Source: Blastococcus sp. LR1 (GTDB taxonomy: Bacteria > Actinomycetota > Actinomycetes > Mycobacteriales > Geodermatophilaceae). Taken from it: a stretch of DNA of 64,000 nt. The position numbers were made by a program, and so were the translations under genes. Location: contig NZ_JAIUJY010000001.1 in NCBI RefSeq assembly GCF_020166105.1, positions 682,001 through 746,000 on the forward strand, in the 5' to 3' direction. Each line of letters begins with the position of its first letter. The stretch's first letter is position 1. The notes below the pieces were generated by a model. That model saw only the letters and a program-made list of their open reading frames with translations. It was not told where the DNA came from and did no database searches. This document shows, piece by piece, positions 7,549-15,488 of this stretch.

Positions 7549-8370
7549 ATGATCACCGAACAGCAGATCAGCCAGGTCATCGGCAGCACCGCGGTCGCCA
7601 GCGACGGCGGCAAGCTGGGCAAGGTCGGCGAGGTCTACCTCGACGACGAGACCGGGCAGCCGGAATGGGCGACGGTGAACACCGGCCTGTTCGGCACCAG
7701 GGAAACCTTCATCCCGCTGGCCCAGGCCGACTTCTCCGGCGACCAGCTCCGCTTCCCGTACGAGAAGGCGAAGGTCAAGGACGCTCCCCGCGTCGATGAC
7801 GAAAGCGGTCACCTGTCCCCGGAGGAGGAGGCCGAGCTCTACCGCTACTACGGGCTCGGCGGCCCCCAGCCCGACACCGGCCTGGCCGCCGGCAGGAGCG
7901 ACCGACCTGAGCGCCGCGACGCCGACGGCGACGGCGTGTTCGACGACGTCCAGGGCCGCACGGTCGGCCATGACACCTCCGGCCTCACCACCGACGACGC
8001 GATGACCCGCTCCGAGGAGCAGCTCAAGGTCGGCACCCAGCGGGTGGAGACGGGCAAGGCGCGGCTGCGCAAGTACGTGGTCACCGAGAACCAGACCGTC
8101 AACGTGCCCGTGTCGCGCGAAGAGGTGCGGCTGGAACGGGAGCCGATCACCGACGCCAACGTCGGCAACGCGATGGATGGCCCCGCGATCTCCGAGGAGG
8201 AGCACGAGGTGGTGCTGCACGCCGAGCGTCCGGTCGTGCAGAAGGAGGCCGTGCCGGTGGAGCGCGTGCGCCTTGACGTCGACACGGTGACCGAGCAGCA
8301 GCAGGTCAGCGAAACGGTGCGCAAGGAGCAGATCGAGCTGGACACCGACGCGGTCGACCGCAACCGCTGA
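7549..8370 (+). CDS. PRC-barrel and DUF2382 stress protein
   Basis: A 273-residue soluble, acidic protein. Residues 1-80 form a PRC-barrel (IGSTAVASDGGKLGKVGEVYLDDETGQPEWATVNTG followed by FIPL). A charged linker follows. Residues 160-265 are a DUF2382 domain with the repeated pattern EEQLKVGTQRVETGKARLRKYVVTE, VPVSREEVRLEREPI and RVRLDVDTVTEQQ. This combination is typical of actinobacterial and cyanobacterial stress proteins related to the YsnF type; no reaction is known. Start ATG 7549 follows GAGGAG. It ends in a strong terminator. Confidence 0.9.
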   Translation: MITEQQISQVIGSTAVASDGGKLGKVGEVYLDDETGQPEWATVNTGLFGTRETFIPLAQADFSGDQLRFPYEKAKVKDAPRVDDESGHLSPEEEAELYRYYGLGGPQPDTGLAAGRSDRPERRDADGDGVFDDVQGRTVGHDTSGLTTDDAMTRSEEQLKVGTQRVETGKARLRKYVVTENQTVNVPVSREEVRLEREPITDANVGNAMDGPAISEEEHEVVLHAERPVVQKEAVPVERVRLDVDTVTEQQQVSETVRKEQIELDTDAVDRNR

Positions 8371-8379
8371 GTCACCGCT

Positions 8380-8414
8380 GGAGCCAGACGGAGACGTCCT
8401 CTCCGTCTGGCTCC
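8380..8414 (+). terminator. intrinsic-type terminator hairpin after the PRC-barrel gene
   Basis: A perfect 15-base stem (8380-8394 paired with 8400-8414, arm GGAGCCAGACGGAGA) with a five-base loop, starting nine bases after the stop codon. No T-run follows, which is usual in high-GC actinobacteria. Confidence 0.85.
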
Positions 8415-8468
8415 CCGACGGCTCCCTGCAACACGATCGGTTGGGCTCGGATCTCCAGCGTCGGCTAG

Positions 8469-8650
8469 GTGCTGGCCGACGCCGTCTCGGCCGTGATCGT
8501 CGCCCTGGGTGTTGTTGCCGCGCTCGACCAGCTCGCGCTCGCGCAGAAGCTGGTCAACCCGGTCCTTCACACCATCCTGGTCGCGATCGTCGGCGTCATC
8601 GTCGTGGCTGTGGGCGGCGGCGGCATCGCCCGAGGCGTCAGCGCTGAGAG
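8469..8650 (+). pseudogene. remnant of a TM-helix (mechanosensitive channel-like) membrane protein
   Basis: Starting at GTG 8469, just after an in-frame stop, the translation reads ADAVSAVIVALGVVAALDQL then LVNPVLHTILVAIVGVIVVAVGGG. This matches the repeat unit of the conserved TM helix family (PF05552 type: a strongly hydrophobic helix, an ALDQL turn, a second helix ending in G-rich G.GGxIA). Only one unit remains, there is no ribosome site, and the reading frame runs into non-protein-like Arg/Ser/Pro-rich sequence to 8990. I read it as a truncated gene. The rest of the gap (8651-8904) holds nothing recognised. Confidence 0.5.
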
Positions 8651-8904
8651 ACCACTGTGGTCGAGGGGAGGCAGCGGCGCCCCGCGCCGACGCCGAATCT
8701 CGCGGGACCGCACCGGTCGATGGCGTCCGCACCCGAGACCCCAGTGGCACGACGGAGCCACCCGCACCATCAGTGAAGCCGGAGCCGCCCCAACGGCGGC
8801 GACACGGGCTAGCAGCGATGACCCCAGCAGTTCTGCACGACCGGGCCGGCGGACATCCAGCCCCGGTGCCCGCCGACCCGCCCCCACCGCACTCAGGAGC
8901 AACC

Positions 8905-9540
8905 ATGCCCGACCACGACCGCACGCGATCCGATCTCGACGCCACCGCCTCCACCGAGGGGGCGCATGCCACCCGCGGCGCCGCCCGTGACGCCGTCGAT
9001 GCCCAGCACGACCGCTACGGTGGCATCAAGTGGGGAGCGGCCTTCTTCGGCTGGCTCTCGGCGAACGGCCTGGCCGTCATCCTGCTCGCCATCTTGTCGG
9101 CGGCCGGCATTGCCTTCGGCCTCACCCAGATCTCCTCCGCCGACCAGGCCGCCGAGCGTGCGACCGACCAGGCCGACACCATCGGCATCGCCGGAGGCAT
9201 CGCCCTGGCCGTCGTCCTCTTCCTGGCCTACCTCGCCGGCGGCTACGTCGCCGGTCGGATGGCCCGCTTCGACGGCCTCAAGCAGGGACTCGCCGTCTGG
9301 TTGATCGGGCTGCTCATCGTCGCCGCCCTGACCATCGCCGGTGCCCTGCTCGGCTCGGAGTACAACGTGCTCTCCCAGCTCAACCTGCCCACCATCCCGG
9401 TCAGCGGCGACACCCTCACCACCGCCGGCATCATCGCCGGCATCGTCGCCCTGCTGATCACGCTGCTCGGCGCCATCCTCGGCGGCAAGCTCGGTGAGCG
9501 CTACCACCGCAAGGTCGACCGCGCCGGCTTCGGCGCCTGA
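8905..9540 (+). CDS. multi-pass membrane protein of unknown function
   Basis: A 211-residue protein from ATG 8905, behind AGGAG. After a charged N-terminal 40 residues there are four or five hydrophobic segments (about residues 45-68, 95-115, 130-152 and 172-200). Small residues and GxxxG spacing (GGYVAGRMARFDG) recall small stress-related membrane proteins sometimes annotated as YrzE/TIGR04086-like. A strong terminator follows. Location in the stress island between the PRC-barrel gene and the transaldolase suggests an envelope role; function unknown. Confidence 0.75.
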   Translation: MPDHDRTRSDLDATASTEGAHATRGAARDAVDAQHDRYGGIKWGAAFFGWLSANGLAVILLAILSAAGIAFGLTQISSADQAAERATDQADTIGIAGGIALAVVLFLAYLAGGYVAGRMARFDGLKQGLAVWLIGLLIVAALTIAGALLGSEYNVLSQLNLPTIPVSGDTLTTAGIIAGIVALLITLLGAILGGKLGERYHRKVDRAGFGA

Positions 9541-9552
9541 GCGCAGCCGGCC

Positions 9553-9595
9553 GACGCCCGTCGGACCGATCTCCTCGAGCGGTCCGACGGGCGTC
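9553..9595 (+). terminator. intrinsic-type terminator hairpin
   Basis: A perfect 16-base stem (9553-9568 with 9580-9595, arm GACGCCCGTCGGACCG) with an 11-base loop, 13 bases after the stop of the membrane-protein gene and just before the transaldolase fusion gene. Confidence 0.85.
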
Positions 9596-9613
9596 CCAGT
9601 GGGAAGAGCGACG

Positions 9614-11104
9614 ATGTCGAACTCCGACGGCGAGCCCTCAGGCAACGTCATCCGTGGTCCGGACAGCTGGGACCGTGGCCACGAGGCCCGGGCCTACAGC
9701 GGCCCGGCTCACGGCCAGCAATGGCAGGTGATCGATCCGGAACCGCCCGCCTATGTCGAGCTGCCGGTCGGCGCCGCGTCAGCGCTGTATCGCCTGGTCC
9801 GCCAGCCCCGCTCACACCGGCCGGCGCGCGATCAGCTCGGCAATTACCTGTACGTCCCCATGACGGACGCCCCCCACGAGCCGATGGACGAACGAACGCC
9901 GGACAGCTCGTTGCCTCCATCCTCCATCGGTATCGACCCGCCGACGCGCATCCGCCGAGACCGGCACCCGGTCGACGCCGAAGACGACGAAGAGAGCCGC
10001 GTGAGCACCTCGCTGCAGCGCCTGGCAGAAACCGGCCAGAGCACCTGGATCGACCACCTGTCCCGCCGATTCGTCCAAGACGGCGATCTCGCAACGCTGC
10101 TGGACCGCGGGGTCACCGGGCTCACCTCGAACCCGACGACCTTCCACACCGCGATCGCCGAGGGAGACGCCTACGACAAGCAGCTGCGCGACGTGCTCGC
10201 CGCCGAGACCGACCTCAAGGAGGTGTTCCTGGCGCTGGCCACCGACGACATCCGCGCGGCCTGCGACGCCTTGGCCGGAGTGCACACCCGCAGCGATCAG
10301 ACGCGGGACGGCTGGGTCTCCCTGAGAATTGATCCGCACCTGGCGCACGACACCGAAGCCACCGTTGCCGAGGCGGTCCGGCTGCACCGGCTCATCGACC
10401 GGCCCAACCTGTTGATCGAGATCCCGGGCACGGAAGAGGGGCTTGCCGCCGTCGAGGAGACCATCGCCGTCGGCATTCCGGTCAACGTCACCCTGCTCTT
10501 CTCCTTGGACCGTCACCGGGCCGCCGCGCACGCCTACATACGTGGGCTCCGCAAGCTGCAGTCGGCCGGTGGGGATCTGCAGTCAGTGGCGTCGGTCGCC
10601 TCCTTCTTCGTGTCCCGGGTCGACACCGAGGCCGACCGCTGGCTCGACGACCTCGGCAGCCACGAACACCTCAAGGGCACGCTGGCCATCGCCACCGCCA
10701 AGCTCGCCTACCAGACGTATCTGCTGCTGTTCACCGGCGCGGTATGGGATGACCTGGCAGCCGCCGGTGCCTCGCCCCAGCGCTGCCTGTGGGCGTCTAC
10801 CGGGGTGGAGAACACGGTCCACCACGACGTCCGCTACGCCGAGGAGCTGGTCGGCCCGCAGACGGTGACCTGCCTGGCTCGCGACACAGCCGAGGCCTTC
10901 CTCGACCACGGCAAGGTCGCGGAGACGCTGACCGCCGATGTCGACGGCGCCCGCCACACGCTGGAGGCGTTCACCGAGGCCGGCGTCGACTACGACGACC
11001 TGACCGCGGTGCTGGAGCAGGAGGGCGTGGAGGAGTTCGTCGCGTCCTTCGATGAGCTCATGGCCGGCGTCGCGGCCAAGCGCGACGAACTCATCCGGGA
11101 CTAG
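9614..11104 (+). CDS. transaldolase homologue lacking the Schiff-base lysine, with an N-terminal extension
   Basis: The frame is open without a stop from ATG 9614 to 11104 (496 residues). Residues 130-496, which could start alone at GTG 10001, cover a whole actinobacterial-type transaldolase: TWIDHLSRRF, GVTGLTSNPTTF, VNVTLLFSLDRHRA, SVASFFVSRVDTEADRWLDD and WASTGVEN. Transaldolase moves a dihydroxyacetone unit between sugar phosphates through a lysine Schiff base in a (F/I)IKIPAT strand. Here that strand reads LIEIPGT, with GAG at 10418-10420 in place of the lysine codon. ASTGVKN is also changed to ASTGVEN. Classical activity is therefore doubtful. The first 129 residues carry a separate small conserved-looking segment (WQVIDPEPPAYVELPVG, LGNYLYVP). 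It may be a real fusion or two genes that lost a stop. Confidence 0.8.
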   Translation: MSNSDGEPSGNVIRGPDSWDRGHEARAYSGPAHGQQWQVIDPEPPAYVELPVGAASALYRLVRQPRSHRPARDQLGNYLYVPMTDAPHEPMDERTPDSSLPPSSIGIDPPTRIRRDRHPVDAEDDEESRVSTSLQRLAETGQSTWIDHLSRRFVQDGDLATLLDRGVTGLTSNPTTFHTAIAEGDAYDKQLRDVLAAETDLKEVFLALATDDIRAACDALAGVHTRSDQTRDGWVSLRIDPHLAHDTEATVAEAVRLHRLIDRPNLLIEIPGTEEGLAAVEETIAVGIPVNVTLLFSLDRHRAAAHAYIRGLRKLQSAGGDLQSVASVASFFVSRVDTEADRWLDDLGSHEHLKGTLAIATAKLAYQTYLLLFTGAVWDDLAAAGASPQRCLWASTGVENTVHHDVRYAEELVGPQTVTCLARDTAEAFLDHGKVAETLTADVDGARHTLEAFTEAGVDYDDLTAVLEQEGVEEFVASFDELMAGVAAKRDELIRD

Positions 11105-11120
11105 GAGAGCCGCCAGGCCA

Positions 11121-11216
11121 GATACCGCCTTCCGCCGCGAACTCAGCCAGCAACTGCGGGTCGACTCGCTGCAGGAACTCCCGGGCCACCTGGGCGACAC
11201 GGGGTCGCTCGGCTGA
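11121..11216 (+). pseudogene. possible transketolase N-terminal remnant
   Basis: In one frame the sequence reads FRRELSQQLRVDSLQELPG and stops after 31 codons. The first half resembles the start of transketolases (EL..QLRVDS before the AGSGHPTSS helix). It directly follows a transaldolase-like gene, its usual pathway neighbour. The similarity covers only about 15 residues and there is no start codon, so this is a weak call. Confidence 0.25.
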
Positions 11217-11295
11217 ATCACCGACGTTCGACCCACATCACCGTCCGCGCATCCCCCGCGGCCGTTGCCAAGACACCTAGACTCGGAGCTGACAC

Positions 11296-11961
11296 ATGCC
11301 CTCAACACCCCCTCCCACCACCGGCCCGCAGGCTGGCGCCACCCCGGTCGGCGGCCGAAAGCCGACACGGAGACGGGCCGGCTGGCTCCTTCCGCTGCTG
11401 CTCCTCCTCGCTGCAGTCGTGATCGGTTCGCTGCTGCTCAGTCAGTGCGGCGACGACGGCGACTCCGACACCAGCGGCTCGTCCGCGGGCGCGGGTAGCA
11501 GCGCGTCCACGTCTCCCGAGTCCGGCAGCACCTCCCGCAGCGGATTGAGCACCGCAAGCCCGAACGACGGCGGCGCGAGCGGCCAACCCGGCACCATCAC
11601 CGCCGGCGACACCTCCGTGCTGCCGTTGACCGCAGGCGCCGATCCGGCCCCCGCCCTGGCACAGGTCTCGGGACAGCCGGCCCAAGGCAGCGCGGTGCAG
11701 GTGCTGTCGGTGCCGGCCGACGAAGGATTCTGGGTGGGCACCTCCGACACGGAGCGGATCTGGGTCCAGCTGACCGGCAGCGGCGAGTCGCCCTACCAGG
11801 TGCAGGAAGGCGACACGGTGGACTTCCAAGGCACCGTCGTCGCCCACTCCCCCGGTTTCGCCCAGCAGGTGGGTCTCGAAGTGGCAGAAGGCGCCGCTCA
11901 GCTCGACGCCCAAGGCCACCACCTCGAGGTTGATAAGACGTCCGTCACCCTGGCCGACTGA
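11296..11961 (+). CDS. membrane-anchored extracytoplasmic protein of unknown function
   Basis: A 221-residue protein. Residues 1-27 are cytoplasmic and basic (GGRKPTRRRAG), residues 28-50 are one transmembrane helix, and a Ser/Gly/Thr-rich linker runs to about residue 105. The C-terminal 110 residues form a beta-rich domain (VQVLSVPADEGFWVGTS, RIWVQLTG, VDFQGTVVAH) that looks like an OB-fold or similar small barrel, probably outside the membrane. No enzyme motif is seen. A strong hairpin follows. The island context suggests an envelope-stress role; this is inference. Confidence 0.7.
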   Translation: MPSTPPPTTGPQAGATPVGGRKPTRRRAGWLLPLLLLLAAVVIGSLLLSQCGDDGDSDTSGSSAGAGSSASTSPESGSTSRSGLSTASPNDGGASGQPGTITAGDTSVLPLTAGADPAPALAQVSGQPAQGSAVQVLSVPADEGFWVGTSDTERIWVQLTGSGESPYQVQEGDTVDFQGTVVAHSPGFAQQVGLEVAEGAAQLDAQGHHLEVDKTSVTLAD

Positions 11962-11981
11962 CGGCGGCCTGACACACTCAT

Positions 11982-12026
11982 AGCGGCAGCGGGTGCTCCC
12001 CAAGATGGGGACCACCCGCTGCCGCT
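11982..12026 (+). terminator. intrinsic-type terminator hairpin with nested stem
   Basis: A perfect 14-base outer stem (11982-11995 with 12013-12026, arm AGCGGCAGCGGGTG) enclosing a nested TCCCC/GGGGA stem, 20 bases after the stop codon. Confidence 0.85.
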
Positions 12027-12593
12027 CGTGTGGACCAGGTCAGGCGTTGTCAGGCCCAGCGGGCAAGTCGTCGACCTGGGAGTCGTCCTCCGTGGTCAAG
12101 GTGACCCCCGAGGTATCAGCCTCGGCATCGCCGCTCAACCCTGGAGAGACGTCGCTTCCATCGGTAGCTCTGGGGTTCTGCTCCGCTGGTGTTGTCGTGG
12201 TGCTGCCTCTCACATCTGGGTGATCGGGTCGCGCTGGCTCACGGTCGTGAGGCCCACTCTGCGAAGCCGCAGGAAGCCGGTCAGGTCTGGCTCGACGTGG
12301 GCGTCCTGCTGCTGCCGCGCATCAACCCGCGAAGTCAACTTCGTCTCGGGCCTGGGCAAGCGGATCTCAACCGAATTTCGAGGCGTGACGCACCGCAGCC
12401 CAGCGCGCCAGCGGAAGGCCACCGAGGGGAGCCAGCGCCAGGACGAGCTCGGTGGCAACCGGCCGGAGAAGCACACAGAAGTGCGGCGACTTCCGCCTCG
12501 TAGCGGAATCACGTCGGACGGAGGCCGTCGGCCGGCATGGCTCGATCCGACGGAGCGTCGACGAGAGCCAGGACCCGGTGGTGCAGCTGATCC
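12027..12593. other. gap without a supported gene
   Basis: Both strands have open frames here, but their translations are rich in Arg, Ser and Pro without protein-like patterns, and none has a ribosome site. I see no RNA gene, repeat or mobile element. It may be decayed sequence. Confidence 0.5.
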
Positions 12594-12917
12594 TCAATCG
12601 CCCGCAGGGCCATCCTCACCCATTTCTCGCGCAGAGCCGGTCCTGAAGACGCTGATCGAGATCGGCAGCCCCACCGCCAGCACGGCAAGCATGAACGGTG
12701 CGATTCCCGCGGGCGACAGTTCGCCGGAAGACAATATCGCTGCCCCGGACATCGCGGCGACCGCACCCGAGGCCGCCAGGCTCAGCCCCAACGACGCGGT
12801 CTCCACCGCGACGTCCTCGGAAGGCTGCATCTTTCTGGCCTGGACCATGATCGGTGCGGCATACGCCGAGAGCAGAGCGGCCAGGGCGAAGAGTGCCATC
12901 GTCACGAGGGCCGTCAC
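12594..12917 (-). CDS. small three-helix membrane protein
   Basis: A 107-residue protein with three hydrophobic segments (about residues 5-25, 40-62 and 70-90) separated by short charged loops (VQARKMQPSEDVAVE). The start GTG/ATG at 12917 is 45 bases after the stop of the GlsB-type gene on the same strand, so the two are probably co-transcribed. No family is recognised. Placement suggests a membrane stress protein. Confidence 0.65.
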   Translation of the reverse strand: MTALVTMALFALAALLSAYAAPIMVQARKMQPSEDVAVETASLGLSLAASGAVAAMSGAAILSSGELSPAGIAPFMLAVLAVGLPISISVFRTGSAREMGEDGPAGD

Positions 12918-12962
12918 GGGCTCGTCAGCTCCGGCGCAGTCTCGGGTTCTTCAGACCGGTGG

Positions 12963-13235
12963 TCAGCGGGATCGCGCGCCTCGTCGCCCAGTGACGGCGA
13001 CGTAGACGCCGAGCACCACGATGGCGCCGATGATGGAGCCGATCCATCCGGCGGTGCCGAGTTCGAAGCCTCGACCGCTGATGAGGCCCCCGAGCAGGTT
13101 GCCGACCAGCGAACCGATGACGCCCAGCACGATGGTCATGGCGATGCTGAGGTCCTGCTTGCCGGGGATGACCGCTCGGGCGATGAGGCCGGCGACGAGG
13201 CCGATGACGAGCAGAACGATAAAGTTCCAGATCAT
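12963..13235 (-). CDS. GlsB/YeaQ/YmgE-family stress membrane protein
   Basis: A 90-residue protein with three transmembrane segments and the family pattern MIWNFIVLLVIGLVAGLIAR, IPGKQ, TIVLGVIGSLVGNLLGG and GSIIGAIVVLGVYVAV (PF04226, called transglycosylase-associated). Proteins of this family are induced by general stress in many bacteria, and GlsB partners Gls24/Asp23 proteins in enterococci. That fits the asp23 operon 1 kb upstream on the same strand. Molecular function is unknown. Confidence 0.92.
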   Translation of the reverse strand: MIWNFIVLLVIGLVAGLIARAVIPGKQDLSIAMTIVLGVIGSLVGNLLGGLISGRGFELGTAGWIGSIIGAIVVLGVYVAVTGRRGARSR

Positions 13236-13368
13236 GATGTCTCCTGGGGATGCACCGGGACGGCTTCGACGAGTGCCCGGTCAACGGGTGATGACTTTTC
13301 GCACGCCATGTCTCCGGCGCGCAGACTGCTCGCCGGCAGCGCGCCGGCGGTAGTGCAAGTGCCGGCGA

Positions 13369-13566
13369 TTAGAGCCCGAGCTTGCCGCCCAACCCACCGC
13401 CGAGACCGCCGAGCAGCTGCTTCAGGTCGATGCCGAACTCGCTGAGCAGCCCGGCGTCCTTATCGGTGTCAACCTGAGCGGGGAGTTCACTGCTGGCCTG
13501 GTCGGCCTTGGCGCTGTCCCCGTTAGAGCGGAGGAACTCGAGGATCTGGTCCTTGGGAATCTGCAT
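13369..13566 (-). CDS. small conserved actinobacterial stress-associated protein
   Basis: A 65-residue protein from ATG 13566, with AGGAG six bases upstream. The pattern is MQIPKDQILEFLRSNGD, then a short helix ending SSELPAQVDTDKDAGLLSEFGID, then a Gly/Leu tail. Similar short proteins occur widely in actinobacteria as hypotheticals; no function is known. The motif GTTTACGTCGT (13602-13612, minus) lies 36 bases upstream of the start, as in front of the asp23 operon, supporting co-regulation. Confidence 0.75.
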   Translation of the reverse strand: MQIPKDQILEFLRSNGDSAKADQASSELPAQVDTDKDAGLLSEFGIDLKQLLGGLGGGLGGKLGL

Positions 13567-13601
13567 GAGAACTCCTGGCAAGCGGTGGCAGGCGCGCGGA
13601 T

Positions 13602-13612
13602 ACGACGTAAAC
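13602..13612 (-). promoter_or_regulatory. GTTTAC-GT-CGT motif upstream of the small stress gene
   Basis: On the minus strand the sequence is GTTTACGTCGT, one of three copies of GTTTAC-NN-CGT placed before stress genes in this window. It could be part of a promoter or an operator. Role inferred from position and repetition only. Confidence 0.4.
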
Positions 13613-13706
13613 GCCAATGCCCACGACTCGCCGAGTTGTCACCCAGTTGAAGGCAGATTCTCCGGTTCCCGTTCCGGGCAGGGCGTCCTACAGCCGGGAT
13701 CGCGGG

Positions 13707-14279
13707 TCAGAGGAGGCCTCGTCCACCCGACCGGGTCCGACTGGGCCGGAGCTCGATGTCGACCGGCAGCTGCGGGTCGTCCAGAGCCTGGCGCATGTTG
13801 CTGACCAACCGGTCCTCCAGGGCCTGCCGGACCTCGGCGATGTCGGCGTAGTCGGTCAGGTCCACGGCAAGGGCGACCCGTCGACCCCCTCGGTCGAGCA
13901 CGTGCGCAGATGCCCCGGCAACGCCGCGCAGGCTCTCGGCCTCGGCCTCCACGGCATCGGCGAGCGCACTGGTGTGGACGGTTGTGAGTCCGTCGCGGTC
14001 GTCGGTGGTCAGCTCCAGGCGCCCGATCCGGTCTGTGTGCAGCTGGGCCAGCAGCCATCGGAGTCCGAGCAGGGCCAGCAGGAGGCAGACGGCGGCGACG
14101 GCCCACCAGAACCACGGCTGGTTCCGGGCGAAGTCGCGCACGGGCTGCGGCAGAACGGGCTGATCGCCATCGCCGAAGGCCCCAAAACCCAGGGCCAGCC
14201 CGAGCCCGCCGGCAGCGAGCAGGAGCAACCCCAGCAACGCCAGGATCGTGCGGTTGACGCCATTGACACGTGAGCTCAT
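13707..14279 (-). CDS. amaP: alkaline shock response membrane anchor protein (AmaP family)
   Basis: A 190-residue protein with two transmembrane helices (about residues 10-32 and 58-80) in the pattern RVNRTILALLGLLLLAAGGLGL and WFWWAVAAVCLLLALLGLRWLLA. A cytoplasmic alpha/beta domain follows (TTVHTSALADAVEAEAESL, RRVALAVDLTDYADIAEVRQAL). AmaP proteins hold Asp23 at the membrane. It overlaps the DUF6286 gene upstream by four bases (ATGA) and is the last gene of the operon. Confidence 0.88.
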   Translation of the reverse strand: MSSRVNGVNRTILALLGLLLLAAGGLGLALGFGAFGDGDQPVLPQPVRDFARNQPWFWWAVAAVCLLLALLGLRWLLAQLHTDRIGRLELTTDDRDGLTTVHTSALADAVEAEAESLRGVAGASAHVLDRGGRRVALAVDLTDYADIAEVRQALEDRLVSNMRQALDDPQLPVDIELRPSRTRSGGRGLL

Positions 14280-14806
14280 CGCGAGGACTTTCCAGAGACG
14301 GTGACGCGCGGACGGAGGACGTCGGACAGCCCGAGCTCGCCGAGCCGCTCGGTCACGGCTGCGGTGACCGGCTGCTGCAGCTCTTGCGGGGAGCGCATGG
14401 CGGTGGCTGCCTTCACCCGCACGATGCGACGTCCGGCCTTGGCGCTGGCGCTCTTCACGCCGTCAGCTCGACGCGCGGCGGTGGACAGGGATCGCTCGAT
14501 ACCGCGGCGCGAGGCGGTGACGCGGACCCCGTCGGTGCGACCCGGCAGGGTGAGAGAGCCGGGCTTGCCGCGGCGGAGGGCGACCACCAGCAGGAGCAGC
14601 CCGATGATGATCAGACCGATGAGGACGGCGCGGACGACGCCGTCGGTGAAGGACTGTTCACCCAGCCATGTGCTCCACATCGGGTGGGGGACCAGCGAGT
14701 ACGGACGCCCCAGGGCGGCCAGGACGATCTCCACGACGGCGAGGAGGCCGCCGAGGAGGAGCGCCAGCGCCAGCACCGTCGCGATGACCCGGTTCACGAT
14801 GGACAT
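14276..14806 (-). CDS. DUF6286 membrane protein, AmaP-like
   Basis: A 176-residue protein from ATG 14806, five bases after AAGGAG (a GTG at 14812 overlaps the ribosome site and is less likely). It has two transmembrane helices (about 5-30 and 58-80), then LRRGKPGSLTLPGRTDGVRVTASRRGIERSL and a basic alpha/beta domain resembling that of AmaP. The end overlaps amaP by four bases. It lies between an asp23-type gene and amaP, so it probably forms part of a membrane-bound Asp23 assembly. Molecular role unknown. Confidence 0.85.
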   Translation of the reverse strand: MSIVNRVIATVLALALLLGGLLAVVEIVLAALGRPYSLVPHPMWSTWLGEQSFTDGVVRAVLIGLIIIGLLLLVVALRRGKPGSLTLPGRTDGVRVTASRRGIERSLSTAARRADGVKSASAKAGRRIVRVKAATAMRSPQELQQPVTAAVTERLGELGLSDVLRPRVTVSGKSSR

Positions 14807-14831
14807 GGACACTCCTTGGTCGAGTCGGGGC

Positions 14832-15278
14832 TCACTGGACGCGTCGCCGATGGGCGGAGGGCGTGCTCAGGCTGACGACGTCGATGTCGACGTGGGCAAC
14901 CCGGACGCCGGTGATGTGCTCGACATCCTTGCGGACCCGCTCGCGCACCCGGCTGGCCACGGTGCGGACCGAGGCGGGCCAGCCGATCGCCACGGTCGCG
15001 TCGACCGTGGCGGTGTGCCCGTCGACGCGGGCGTCGACGGACGCCTCCTTGTCCGGGCGGGCGTCCCCGACGTTGATGCCGAGCACCCGGCGTGGAGCGG
15101 CGGTCGCACCCTCGACCTGCGTGACTGCATAGCCGGCGACTCGCTCGACGACACGGTCGGCGATCTCGAGGGTGCCCCGCTCGGCGGGGTCGCCGAGCTC
15201 CGGGAGGGCGGCGCCGTGTTCGTCCGGCCCGGAGGTGGCCTGCGGGCCATCGGGGGGAAGTGTGACGGCGCTGCTCAC
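14832..15278 (-). CDS. Asp23/Gls24-family envelope stress protein (third copy of the operon)
   Basis: A 148-residue protein. After 35 variable residues comes the Asp23 fold: IADRVVERVAGYAVTQVEGA, VDARVDGHTATVDATVAIGWP, then VRTVASRVRERVRKDVEHITGVRVAHVDIDV, which is the family's closing helix-strand. Asp23 proteins form a membrane-associated network under the cytoplasmic membrane through AmaP. It starts with GTG 15278, whose bases overlap the stop of the DUF2273 gene, so translation is coupled. Confidence 0.9.
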   Translation of the reverse strand: MSSAVTLPPDGPQATSGPDEHGAALPELGDPAERGTLEIADRVVERVAGYAVTQVEGATAAPRRVLGINVGDARPDKEASVDARVDGHTATVDATVAIGWPASVRTVASRVRERVRKDVEHITGVRVAHVDIDVVSLSTPSAHRRRVQ

Positions 15279-15454
15279 CGCGGACCGCGCCCACCGAGGT
15301 AGGGCGTGAGGTCGAGCTGACCGGACACCACCTTGCCGATCACGAAGCCGATGACACCGAGCACCGCGGTTCCGACGAAGGCGTCGAAGCCGCCGATGAC
15401 CCAGGCGAGACCGAGCAGCAGACCGGTGAACAGACCCACGACGGTGGGTGGCAT
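15275..15454 (-). CDS. DUF2273 small membrane protein
   Basis: A 59-residue protein, short and easily missed. It starts at ATG 15454 with GGAGG seven bases upstream. Two transmembrane helices are visible (TVVGLFTGLLLGLAWVIGG and FVGTAVLGVIGFVIGKVV), with the GLxxGLAWVIGGFxxF pattern of DUF2273. Genes of this family lie in asp23 operons of Gram-positive bacteria, and the products probably help anchor Asp23. The stop overlaps the GTG of the next gene (GTGA). Confidence 0.88.
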   Translation of the reverse strand: MPPTVVGLFTGLLLGLAWVIGGFDAFVGTAVLGVIGFVIGKVVSGQLDLTPYLGGRGPR

Positions 15455-15488
15455 GGCAACCTCCAGGACAAGACGGGTTCAGGGCAGT

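Noticed and set aside
12028-13005. Plus-strand frame of 325 codons
   Set aside because: Antisense to the small membrane-protein gene, no ribosome site, and non-protein-like composition.
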